DNA of 64,000 nucleotides from positions 88,131 through 152,130 of the forward strand of contig NZ_HE998572.1 in assembly GCF_000327285.1 (NCBI RefSeq). The letters are read 5' to 3'. This document shows, one piece after another, positions 35,767 to 44,470 of the stretch. Source of the DNA: Holdemania massiliensis AP2. GTDB taxonomy: Bacteria; Bacillota_I; Bacilli_A; Erysipelotrichales; Erysipelotrichaceae. Numbering within the stretch: the first letter of the stretch is position 1; each line of letters begins with the position of its first letter. Below the pieces are notes generated by a model. The model saw only the letters and a list, made by a program, of their open reading frames with translations, was not told where the DNA came from and searched no databases. The translations under genes and the position numbers were made by a program.

Positions 35767-37497
35767 TTACCCATTTTGAAATGATTCTATCCTTTTTCCT
35801 ATCGGTAATTGCTTAAATATCCACAAACAGCAGGTTAACAACGAAATCAGGGCTGAAACTTTTTGAATTCCTGTTCCGGAATAAATGACAACAATTTTCC
35901 CAGAGGTTACATTGTTATTGTTGACTTCAATCAGTCCAAGATCTTTATTTTTCGTTAAAATGAGATGAACTTTATTTCCGCTGTTATCTATGGCATATGC
36001 CGAATACCCTTTATAATAAGTCATAGGAACTAACAATTTGGCATTCGCTTGAACATTGGTGATTTCAAAGCTTGTTTGGATACCCTTTTTTTCCAGCAAA
36101 CAGGCAATTTCCTGGTGATCAACAGTCACACAGCGCGAGGCCGTTCTATAATCCGTCTGCGCTGCAGGCAGATAATCCGCTCCCGCAATTTCCGGCCTAA
36201 CGTAAAAGGAATCACCATAATAAGGATCCAGTAAAGTACCATCAATTAACGACTCATACGGCATATCAATGCCGAATACAATTGGCCGCTCAATCACTGG
36301 CAAGATTCGGATCAGACCGAGCCCTGCTCCAGCAATCATCAAAACAGAGATCACCGCTGAACTTCTTTTATTAAAGAAACGAACAGTGATTACCGCAGCA
36401 ACAGGACATAAAAATAAATCCGCAAGGCTCATCAAACGCCATGGGAATTGAATGATCCTCATCCATGCAAAATATTCCCAGGGAAATAATCGACTGCATA
36501 GAAAATAGCAAAAATAGCCTAAACCGCAAAGCAAACAGAGGAACTTCCTTTCTTCCGTTTTCTTCTGGTCAAACAGAAAAATTCCAAGCAAGGGCAGTAC
36601 GAGAATTAAAAGCCCTAAATTCGTGCTTAATGCCTGACCCGGCTCATTGAAAACACTGGAAACCGCAAAATTCATTGTCATTTCAGTATACTGCCAAGCA
36701 TTCAGGGCTGTAGCTGCTAAGTCGGAGCTTCCTGCATAATAATGCAAATATAATTCCTGACTGGTTATTTGTTCCAACATGGGCCAAAGATAAAAAGAAC
36801 ACAAACCAAGCGACCACAATACTGCTTTGACAATTGCAACAATTCTGTGCTTTTGCTGACTTAGTTCATGATGACGAAAGAGAATAAACACGCCAAAGCT
36901 CAAAACCATTAAATAAAAGGAAATAGTATGGGAGAGCAACAGCCCCGAATATCCTGCTGCCAGCCACGGCCACTTTTTATTATCAGCCCAAAGGACTTCA
37001 TAGATACCGATTAAAGCCACTGGCATAAAGACAAAGGCCAATACTTCCCCCAATGCTCCACGTACGTAAATATCCGTCAATCGATAAAGCGAGAAAATAT
37101 AAAGAAAGGAAGAAAAGTATGCTGCCAATTGTCGCTTACTAATCTTCATTGTCAAAATTCCCATAAATCCTGCTGAAAAGAAACCGCAAAGCAACAACAG
37201 GAATTGATAACTGCGCGCCAGACTTAAGCCGGCATTATAGAGCAAAGCAGGTAGTACCAGGAAAAAATCACTATAAAAGAGTGGGCTGGCATAGCCAAAA
37301 TTGTTATTCTTGTAGGGATAAATCCTCGGCAAAAAAACGCCTTCTTTAAAACTCTGTGCCAAGCCTTCAATTCGGCTTAAATGAAAACATGTGTCATGTT
37401 CTAAATTTACGCCATGAAACCAATAAGGGGCCAACGAGATCAGGGCTATGCCAAAACAGAACAGGGCAAAAAGCAACCATTGTTTTCGCTTCATCAT
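35767..37497 (-). CDS. PTPS-related GT-C-like polytopic membrane protein (second copy)
   Basis: A 576-residue homolog of the protein at 30943. The outer loop EHDTCFHLSRIEG and NNNFGYASPLFYSD match GHDTDYHIARI and YGYASPLFYSN there, and TDIYVRGALGEVLAF matches TDVFYRGALGEVFAF. The C-terminal VPMTYYKGYSAYA parallels VPLIYYKGYKI. Start: GGGGG lies before two adjacent ATGs (37497 and 37494), and either may be used. It is 9 bases downstream of the PMT-family gene, so the two are co-transcribed. Sugar-transfer function is inferred. The GC content is visibly higher than in the 30943 copy. Confidence 0.78.
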   Translation of the reverse strand: MMKRKQWLLFALFCFGIALISLAPYWFHGVNLEHDTCFHLSRIEGLAQSFKEGVFLPRIYPYKNNNFGYASPLFYSDFFLVLPALLYNAGLSLARSYQFLLLLCGFFSAGFMGILTMKISKRQLAAYFSSFLYIFSLYRLTDIYVRGALGEVLAFVFMPVALIGIYEVLWADNKKWPWLAAGYSGLLLSHTISFYLMVLSFGVFILFRHHELSQQKHRIVAIVKAVLWSLGLCSFYLWPMLEQITSQELYLHYYAGSSDLAATALNAWQYTEMTMNFAVSSVFNEPGQALSTNLGLLILVLPLLGIFLFDQKKTEERKFLCLLCGLGYFCYFLCSRLFPWEYFAWMRIIQFPWRLMSLADLFLCPVAAVITVRFFNKRSSAVISVLMIAGAGLGLIRILPVIERPIVFGIDMPYESLIDGTLLDPYYGDSFYVRPEIAGADYLPAAQTDYRTASRCVTVDHQEIACLLEKKGIQTSFEITNVQANAKLLVPMTYYKGYSAYAIDNSGNKVHLILTKNKDLGLIEVNNNNVTSGKIVVIYSGTGIQKVSALISLLTCCLWIFKQLPIGKRIESFQNG

Positions 37498-37506
37498 ATA
37501 TCCCCC

Positions 37507-39435
37507 TTACCCAAAATACCAGCTCGGAAACCAGCGCATAAATCCATCAATATAGGTCTGCGTTGTTCCAAACCCCGCCGTTGCTGGCAGGAATAAAACA
37601 AAAAGCAAAATACAAACAAGCGTAAAAATCCTTATGCGCTTTTCATATCGGACATCCTTCTCCACTAAACATTTCAAACCATATACAAGTGCAATGATCA
37701 AAAAAGGGACAGATGGATAATAGTGATAAATGAATACACAGCGGGTAACCAACATCCAAGGAATGAGCTGAGCCAGGTAGCATACTAAGATCATTCCTGC
37801 CATCTTCGACTTATTCTTAATTAACTGATAAGCGCAAAAGAAGATCGCCACCAATCCCGACCACCAGAGGAGCGGATGACCAAAAGCGGATATTGTATAA
37901 ACAACGTTTTGACTGATGTGATGATAATACCAAATTGGACGGGCATCCAGGATCCATTGCCACCATACCGATTGGAATGGGTGAGTCGCATCCAGATTCG
38001 CGTGGTAATTATACATCCCCATTGTCTGCTTGAAAACTCCGCTTAGACTCCAGCCTTCTCCACGATAAAGTATACAAGGCAAATAGGATAGCGCATAAAT
38101 TATTAACGGAACAAGCACAAACCACAAACAGCACCAAAGTAGAGTAATCCAGCAATATCGTGGAAAGACTTCTATTCTGTGCTTTTCCTCTATAGTTGGC
38201 TCCTTGCTTTTCTTCGCTCGCTGATATTCACAATACCGCTGAATCAAGCTGCTGAAAAAAAGAACGGCCAATCCAATTCCTGCATATACACCAGTCCATT
38301 TAACCGCGATTCCAATTCCCATACTGATTCCAGCAGCAGCCAATAAACCCAATGTTTTTTTGAAATCATCTTCATAAAAACTCATCCTCCAATAACGGAT
38401 CATGAAATAAGTCATCAGCAAAATAAAGAACACAGAGAAAGGTTCTAAGGTTGCAATTCGCGCTGTCGTTAGATGCATAAAATCGCAAGCCAGGAAAATT
38501 GCACCTAACGCAGCATAAAATGTTTTCTTAAACAATCTTCGGCAAAGATCATAGATTAGTGGAATCATCGCGGCACTGAATAAAACTCCGCCGATCCGCC
38601 ATGCAAACGGATTGTTGCCAAGCAGTTTGATAAAGAACGCTATCACTTGGGTTCCCAAAAGCGGATGGACAAAAGCATATAAAACTTGTCCTTCCGCAAT
38701 TTCCTGAGCGTTTCTTACATGATAAATCTCGTCAAAGTAAGTTTCATTTAAATATAACGGATCAATTTTTAGCATCGACTGCTCGTCAATAACCCATTGT
38801 GGATCATAAGTACTTTCAAGATCACTGGAATAAACTGCTAAGGGTAAAAATTCATCAAATCCTGCACGTTTTAAACCAATTTCATTAATTACGTTATTTT
38901 TTTCTCCCGCAGTTATGCGAAGATAACGGTAATTCCACTGGCCCTCTATTTTTTTCCATTGCAAATAACTGCTGTTATCAATTTGTGTGATCTTATCCCA
39001 GGAAGATAAATCATTCGATCCTTCGATTAACACATTCTTTAAACCAAGCTGATATCCGCTGCTTAACGCGTTATTATTCCCTTCTCCAGATAGTAAATAG
39101 ATCGTATCAAAAGCACTGCTGCCATCCGTCACTTCCAAAATGAAAGAGTCATTGGCTTGATCCGGCTGCCAGCGTGTCTGGGGTAATTGCCAATCACCTA
39201 ACTGCCACAAGGCAACGACGAGGAACAGGACTGTGATCGTGCCGCAAATTAAACTGTCAAGTTTCGTCCAATGCAGATCCTTAAACTTTTTATCGCTCGA
39301 ATCGCTTACGATCTTATTACTAGGTTTCAATTTCTTGTATAGCACATAAGAACCAAACAGAATAATGCTTTCAACCAAAAGTAAACTAATTAATTCTTGA
39401 TTATGAAAAAGTGATAAACTTATCTCTTTAAACAT
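37507..39435 (-). CDS. PMT/ArnT-type (GT39) membrane glycosyltransferase with inserted outer domain
   Basis: A 642-residue protein with an AAGGAG site. TM helices at about 15-32 and 58-76 flank an unusual outer domain of about 150 residues that reads like a discoidin (F5/8 C) fold: SFILEVTDGSSAFDTIYLL, LIEGSNDLSSWDKI and YRYLRITAG. The catalytic region follows with YFDEIYHVRNAQE, the Asp-Glu motif of protein O-mannosyltransferases, then HPLLG and a block of TM helices. PMT-type enzymes move a mannose-like sugar from a polyprenyl phosphate to protein or glycan. The carbohydrate-binding-like insert hints at acceptor recognition. Family call is firm; acceptor is unknown. Confidence 0.85.
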   Translation of the reverse strand: MFKEISLSLFHNQELISLLLVESIILFGSYVLYKKLKPSNKIVSDSSDKKFKDLHWTKLDSLICGTITVLFLVVALWQLGDWQLPQTRWQPDQANDSFILEVTDGSSAFDTIYLLSGEGNNNALSSGYQLGLKNVLIEGSNDLSSWDKITQIDNSSYLQWKKIEGQWNYRYLRITAGEKNNVINEIGLKRAGFDEFLPLAVYSSDLESTYDPQWVIDEQSMLKIDPLYLNETYFDEIYHVRNAQEIAEGQVLYAFVHPLLGTQVIAFFIKLLGNNPFAWRIGGVLFSAAMIPLIYDLCRRLFKKTFYAALGAIFLACDFMHLTTARIATLEPFSVFFILLMTYFMIRYWRMSFYEDDFKKTLGLLAAAGISMGIGIAVKWTGVYAGIGLAVLFFSSLIQRYCEYQRAKKSKEPTIEEKHRIEVFPRYCWITLLWCCLWFVLVPLIIYALSYLPCILYRGEGWSLSGVFKQTMGMYNYHANLDATHPFQSVWWQWILDARPIWYYHHISQNVVYTISAFGHPLLWWSGLVAIFFCAYQLIKNKSKMAGMILVCYLAQLIPWMLVTRCVFIYHYYPSVPFLIIALVYGLKCLVEKDVRYEKRIRIFTLVCILLFVLFLPATAGFGTTQTYIDGFMRWFPSWYFG

Positions 39436-39606
39436 GACAGAGGACTCCTTTTGATTAATAGTATAGCAGATTCATCTCATGCTTTCTACTCAGTACCTTA
39501 TTACAATTATTTTACAACTTCACACTTGGTATAGAATTTCTGCAATAAATTGTGTATTATTTTTTTAGTATTACTTTGGGGATTTATTTATACAGGGGAG
39601 AAGAAA

Positions 39607-41607
39607 ATGAAGAAGAAATTTTACCCTTATTTCATTTTTTTACTAGCATGTTTAGCAATTGAAATTATTATATGTAATGGACGAACCTGGGAATCACTAA
39701 TTTTTCCTCAGGCCAAACCGGGTTATCAAATTACCATTCTTGGAAATACCACCTCTGATAATAACGTATTTCCTGATCAAAGCCTACAAACAATACGATT
39801 TCAATATTTAAACCAAAATGTTCAAAATATCAAACTCGATCTGCATTGTGAAGGAACCGGATGTCCGACGCCCCTTCAGCTTAATGTCAGCTTCAGTGAT
39901 GAAGGCCGAGCTCAAATGACTTATAAAGGCCAACATTCCTACGTAGCATCGCTTGAACAGACACACATTCTCCGCCTTCATCCTTATGGCGACATGAGTA
40001 ATCTTCAAATCTCTTTTTCTAATCCGGATGACGCTCAATTCAAGCTTATAACTGCGGAAGTGAATGTCCGTGTTCCATTAATAATACAACCGCTTAGAAT
40101 GCTAAGTCTGTTCCTGCTCCTTACAACAGCCTATCAAGTTTACAAGCATCGGGAGTTCTTTCTTCTCCCTTATCGAGGAAGCGAGAAAAGACGGCAACAT
40201 TGGATCATCTTTGCTGCATCGCTTCACATCTTATTATTTGTACTTGTTCTTTTTTCGAACCCTTTTTTCTGGAAAAACACTGCTTATCCCCATCCTCAGG
40301 AATATCATTATTTAGCGGAGGCGCTGGCTCAGGGACAAACATCATTGTTGGTCGAACCAACAGAAGAACTGAAGCAGCTTTCAAATCCTTATGACAGTTC
40401 GCTTCGAATCCAGGAAGATGTCTATTATTTCTGGGATTTTGCTTACTACGAAGGAAAATATTATGTCTATTTAGGCATCGGTCCTGAGCTTGTTTTCTAT
40501 TTACCTTATTTTCTGATGACTGGTAATCATCTGCCTAATCCTATCCCAATAATGATTTCAGAGATCTTTTTTATCCTGGGAATCTTTTTGTTTATAGAAG
40601 AAATCGTGAGCCGGTATTATCAAAGAAAAGTCCCATTCGGTTTAAGTCTATTACTGAGCTCAGTCGCGGTTTTAGGCTGTGGAGCGTTCTTTATCGCCCG
40701 GCGCCCAGACATTTATTCTGTTCCTATTATGATGGCTTTAGCGCTTACCCTATGGGGATGGCTGTTCTGGAACCGTGCACGACGTTCTGATCACACACTG
40801 AAGATTAAAAATTTATTGATCGGATCCAGCTGCATGGCTTTCGTTGCTGCATGCAGACCACAATTAATATTGGGTTCATTTTTAGCACTTCTATTCTTTT
40901 CCCCAGAATTAAAAAATCTCAAAAAAAGGCAAAATCAAAAATATCTTATCCTTGCTTTACTTCCATTTTTTGTCGTTGCAGCAGGATTGATGTTTTATAA
41001 TTGGACACGCTTTGATTCTCCATTTGATTTTGGCTCCAATTATAACCTGACTACCAATGACATGACTCGCCGCGGATTCGTTTTTGATCGGTTCTTTACC
41101 GGAATCTTCACTTATCTATTCCAACTACCGAATATACAGACAACCTTTCCTTACCTCCAATATGTGTCATTCGAAACAAACTATATCGGAGAGATCACCC
41201 GTGAATCAACGACAGGCGGTTTATTATCGTGTAATCCTGTTCTTTATTTTGCATTCCTTTTGCCCCTTCTAAAGAAAAATAAAAATCAAAACTTTATTTA
41301 TTTACCAATCGCATTTCTGATTACGGGTATCCTTATTATGTTTATTGATATCCAAGGTGCTGGCCTGCTGCAGCGATATATCTCTGACTTTGCACTCTTT
41401 ATTTTTATAGGAATGATCCTCATTCTCTTTTCTCTTTACACGCAAACTAAAAGACTTGAGGTAAAGAAAATCCTGTTTTACTCAACATTAGTTCTCTGTT
41501 TAATCAGTCTTCTTTATAACTTATCGCTATTCTTACTTCCGGACGCCGATAATATTGCATTGACAAATCCTCAGCTTTATTCACAAATTTTCAGCTTATT
41601 CCATTAA
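39607..41607 (+). CDS. Polytopic membrane protein of unknown function, GT-C-like
   Basis: The ATG at 39607 follows GGGGAGAAGA; the frame is open from 39550 without another site (666 residues). One N-terminal TM helix, an outer beta-rich domain at about 35-160, then around nine TM helices including segments that read FWDFAYYEGKYYVYLGIGPE, with acidic residues on a predicted outer loop. This FxEGKYYVYxGxxP motif is common in bacterial membrane glycosyltransferase-like proteins, but I do not recognise a named family. It begins a three-gene plus-strand operon with the MBOAT and SGNH genes and ends 16 bases before the next start. Likely a glycan-building transferase; this is inference. Confidence 0.65.
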   Translation: MKKKFYPYFIFLLACLAIEIIICNGRTWESLIFPQAKPGYQITILGNTTSDNNVFPDQSLQTIRFQYLNQNVQNIKLDLHCEGTGCPTPLQLNVSFSDEGRAQMTYKGQHSYVASLEQTHILRLHPYGDMSNLQISFSNPDDAQFKLITAEVNVRVPLIIQPLRMLSLFLLLTTAYQVYKHREFFLLPYRGSEKRRQHWIIFAASLHILLFVLVLFSNPFFWKNTAYPHPQEYHYLAEALAQGQTSLLVEPTEELKQLSNPYDSSLRIQEDVYYFWDFAYYEGKYYVYLGIGPELVFYLPYFLMTGNHLPNPIPIMISEIFFILGIFLFIEEIVSRYYQRKVPFGLSLLLSSVAVLGCGAFFIARRPDIYSVPIMMALALTLWGWLFWNRARRSDHTLKIKNLLIGSSCMAFVAACRPQLILGSFLALLFFSPELKNLKKRQNQKYLILALLPFFVVAAGLMFYNWTRFDSPFDFGSNYNLTTNDMTRRGFVFDRFFTGIFTYLFQLPNIQTTFPYLQYVSFETNYIGEITRESTTGGLLSCNPVLYFAFLLPLLKKNKNQNFIYLPIAFLITGILIMFIDIQGAGLLQRYISDFALFIFIGMILILFSLYTQTKRLEVKKILFYSTLVLCLISLLYNLSLFLLPDADNIALTNPQLYSQIFSLFH

Positions 41608-41623
41608 AGAAAGGGGAAGAACC

Positions 41624-43009
41624 ATGCAGCCAATGTCTTTAGCCTTCTTAGCTTTCTTTTTATTCAGTTTGTTTCTATATTATGTCATCCCACACCGAAT
41701 CCAACGATACGTACTTGCGCTTATCAATTTATTCTATGTTAGTACCTTTGGAGTTTTGAGTCTAATTTATTTACTGATTGCAAGCTTCGCTGTCTATATT
41801 TTTGGGATGCGACTAAGCAAAACAAGAAGGAGAAATTCAGGTTCTGATTTAAGCTTCGCTATCTGTTTGTTTGTAGCAGGTCTTGCTATTTTTAAGTATT
41901 CCCGGCTTTTATTTCCAATTCTTCATTTTTCATGGCTTGCCCCTGTCGGCATTTCATTTTATACCTTTAAAGCGATCAGTTACTGTGTAGACGTTGCAAA
42001 AGGAAGATTAGAAGCAGAGTCCAGTTACTTAAATTGTTGGCTTTATCTCTCTTTCTTTCCTGTTTTTACTGCTGGCCCGATTAATCGTCCGAAATCATTT
42101 TTCGCACAGCTCAAAAAAAGACGTACTTGGAAACCACAACGTGTCGAAGCAGGCTTAATTCGAGCCGCCTTCGGATGCTTTGAAAAGGTAGTGATTGCTG
42201 ATAATCTCTTAATTTTAATCGATTCAATTTATTTACAGTGGCAAAGCGCTTCTGGTGGATTACTATGGATCGCTATGCTTTTATATTCATTTCAAATTTA
42301 TTTAGACTTTGATGCTTATTCCAATATCGCAATCGGACTCTCCCGTTGTTTGGGTTTTAAGATTGAAGAAAACTTTAAAACTCCCTACCTTGCTGAAAAT
42401 ATCTCAGAATTCTGGAGACGTTGGCATATTTCCTTAAGTTCCTGGCTGCGTGATTATATCTATATTCCTCTAGGCGGAAATCGAAAAGGGACCTCGAAAA
42501 AATACAGAAACTTAATCATTGTTTTCTTGATCAGCGGATTATGGCACGGCGCCTCTTGGTCCTTTGTTTTCTGGGGGCTCTTTCATGGGCTGCTGCAAAT
42601 TGTTGAACAGCTTATACATTTATCAAAGGAAACTTCAAATTCTTGGGTTCGTTGCTTAAAGATCCTATTGAATTTTATTTTAGTCACTATTTCTTGGGTC
42701 TTCTTTAAAGTTACTGACATTCATCAAGCATTGGCAATGCTGCAAAAAGCTTTGTTTTTTCCATCTTTTAAGCTTGATCTAAATGTACTTAAAATCTCGC
42801 CTACAGAATTAATGATTGCTTTATTCTTTATATCCGTCATCATTATCTTAGATATTCTGCGAAACCGCGCAGACATGATTAAATGGTTTAGAAAAAGAAA
42901 TTTGATTATCCGCTTCTTCGTTTATATTATATTATTTTCCACGTTCTTAATACTTGGCGTCTATGGAACTGGCTATGATGCAAATCAGTTCATTTATATT
43001 CAATTTTAA
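41624..43009 (+). CDS. MBOAT family membrane O-acyltransferase (AlgI/DltB-like)
   Basis: A 461-residue protein with about ten TM helices and a GGGGAAG site. The MBOAT signature WRRWHISLSSWLRDYIYIP (from residue 264) and the invariant His308 in LWHGASW are both present. YFLxDFDxYS-type sequence (QIYLDFDAYSNIAIG) also matches AlgI. It moves acyl groups across the membrane for polymer O-acylation, normally acetyl from cytoplasmic donors. The following SGNH-like gene is the usual extracellular partner. No dltA or dltC is nearby, so polysaccharide O-acetylation is more likely than D-alanylation. Confidence 0.92.
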   Translation: MQPMSLAFLAFFLFSLFLYYVIPHRIQRYVLALINLFYVSTFGVLSLIYLLIASFAVYIFGMRLSKTRRRNSGSDLSFAICLFVAGLAIFKYSRLLFPILHFSWLAPVGISFYTFKAISYCVDVAKGRLEAESSYLNCWLYLSFFPVFTAGPINRPKSFFAQLKKRRTWKPQRVEAGLIRAAFGCFEKVVIADNLLILIDSIYLQWQSASGGLLWIAMLLYSFQIYLDFDAYSNIAIGLSRCLGFKIEENFKTPYLAENISEFWRRWHISLSSWLRDYIYIPLGGNRKGTSKKYRNLIIVFLISGLWHGASWSFVFWGLFHGLLQIVEQLIHLSKETSNSWVRCLKILLNFILVTISWVFFKVTDIHQALAMLQKALFFPSFKLDLNVLKISPTELMIALFFISVIIILDILRNRADMIKWFRKRNLIIRFFVYIILFSTFLILGVYGTGYDANQFIYIQF

Positions 43010-43027
43010 CAGAAGAAGGTGATGAAT

Positions 43028-44464
43028 ATGAAAAAAACAATTCAATTCTTGATTAAATGTCTATTGCTTATCTTAATCGCTTGTATGTTGATGACCTATT
43101 TTTCCATTGTCCTGCGTCCTAAATACTACGAAGCGCCGGATGATACGACAAACAAAACGGAAGGCTTCTATGCGCTTGAAAAGAATTCGTTGGACGCTCT
43201 TTTTCTTGGCTCTAGTCATTCTTACTACGCCTTTAACCCCGCCGTTCTCTGGAAAAAAACAGGGGCTTACAGTTACGTCTTCGCAGGAGAATGTCAGCCG
43301 TTCTCTCAGACCTATTACTATCTCAAGCAAGCATTAAACACGCAGACCCCACAAGTCATTGTGCTCGATGTTTTCGGCCTTCTAGACAGTGCAAAAGCCT
43401 GTCAGACAGATGGAATTTATAAAAAGAATTCCGAAGGTCTGCGTAATGAAATCTATCGTGCACAGTCTTTAAAAGAGATCAGTGATCAGTCCTTGAAATT
43501 AGATTACTTGTTTGATTTAAGACTCTATCACTCACGATGGAATGAAATGACCCTAGATGATTTTAAGTTTCCCTTCGAAAAACATTTTAATCCCTTCTTC
43601 GGCTGGACCCTGGGTTATCCAGAATCTGATAAAAAAATAGAACGAGACATTTATCAACAAACTGAAACTGTAAAACCTGATAAAACAAATTTACAGTACT
43701 TAGACAAAATAATTGAGCTGTGTAAGAAAAATGATTTACCACTTTTATTAGTTAAAACCCCATTTTATGTGACTCAGCACGAATACAATATGCTTCAATC
43801 TATAAAACAATATGTTCAAGGCAAAGGCCTTCAGTTTATTGACTTCAATGATCTGTATGAAGAAATGAATTTTCATTTCGATCAAGATGGAGATATCTGG
43901 CATACTAACATTCGTGGATCCACTAAATTAATGAATAAATTAATTGGCATTCTAGAGCAGGAGTATCATTTAGGTACAGCAAAAACAAATAAAATCGAGT
44001 CTTATGAAACAGCTTTAGACCAGCTTTATAACGATACGATGGAGAAGCTGTTACAAAGTGTCGATGATATTTACAATTATTTCGATTATATTCAGAAATC
44101 CGGTTTTACTTTTGCCATCAGTTATCAAGGGACGGAAGAACGCTCCTTTATCGGCGAATATGAAAATCAAATGTTGAATGAGACTGGTATCCAATTTGAC
44201 TTTATCGAGAACAAAGATAAAGATTTCATTATGGTTACACAAAATGATCAAGTTTTGTTTTATAATGACGACGATCAGTCAAATCAAGAATACAAGACTG
44301 ATAAAAACATTATAGAATTTAAAGACAATTGCATCCTTGTTGATAATAAGCAAGAAGCTTCAGAAGAACCTGGACTTAAAATAGTAATTATAGATACCCA
44401 GGGAAGAGTTCTTGATTCTTTATATATTGACTATTCGATGGTATTTTGGTTGAAAAATCGTTGA
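43028..44464 (+). CDS. SGNH-hydrolase-like O-acyltransferase partner of MBOAT (AlgJ/DltD-like)
   Basis: Best start is the ATG at 43028, with AGAAGG about ten bases upstream; GTG at 43019 and ATG at 43022 are in frame but too close. About 478 residues: one N-terminal signal-anchor helix (6-25), then an extracellular domain. ALFLGSSHSYYAFNP (Ser near 62-63) is SGNH block I, and DGDIWHTNIRGS near residue 290 gives the Asp-x2-His dyad. These proteins take the acyl group from an MBOAT membrane protein and place it on the polymer. It carries an additional C-terminal region of about 150 residues with no recognised motif. Ten bases after the MBOAT gene. Confidence 0.82.
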   Translation: MKKTIQFLIKCLLLILIACMLMTYFSIVLRPKYYEAPDDTTNKTEGFYALEKNSLDALFLGSSHSYYAFNPAVLWKKTGAYSYVFAGECQPFSQTYYYLKQALNTQTPQVIVLDVFGLLDSAKACQTDGIYKKNSEGLRNEIYRAQSLKEISDQSLKLDYLFDLRLYHSRWNEMTLDDFKFPFEKHFNPFFGWTLGYPESDKKIERDIYQQTETVKPDKTNLQYLDKIIELCKKNDLPLLLVKTPFYVTQHEYNMLQSIKQYVQGKGLQFIDFNDLYEEMNFHFDQDGDIWHTNIRGSTKLMNKLIGILEQEYHLGTAKTNKIESYETALDQLYNDTMEKLLQSVDDIYNYFDYIQKSGFTFAISYQGTEERSFIGEYENQMLNETGIQFDFIENKDKDFIMVTQNDQVLFYNDDDQSNQEYKTDKNIIEFKDNCILVDNKQEASEEPGLKIVIIDTQGRVLDSLYIDYSMVFWLKNR

Positions 44465-44470
44465 CTTAAC

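Noticed and set aside
35767..37497. Pterin biosynthesis (6-pyruvoyl-tetrahydropterin synthase)
   Set aside because: The family name is historical. The protein is a polytopic membrane protein with a GT-C-like loop and has no pterin-enzyme motifs.
41624..44464. D-alanylation genes dltB and dltD
   Set aside because: MBOAT and SGNH proteins resemble them, but dltA and dltC are absent and the block I motif is GSSH, more like polysaccharide O-acetylation pairs.
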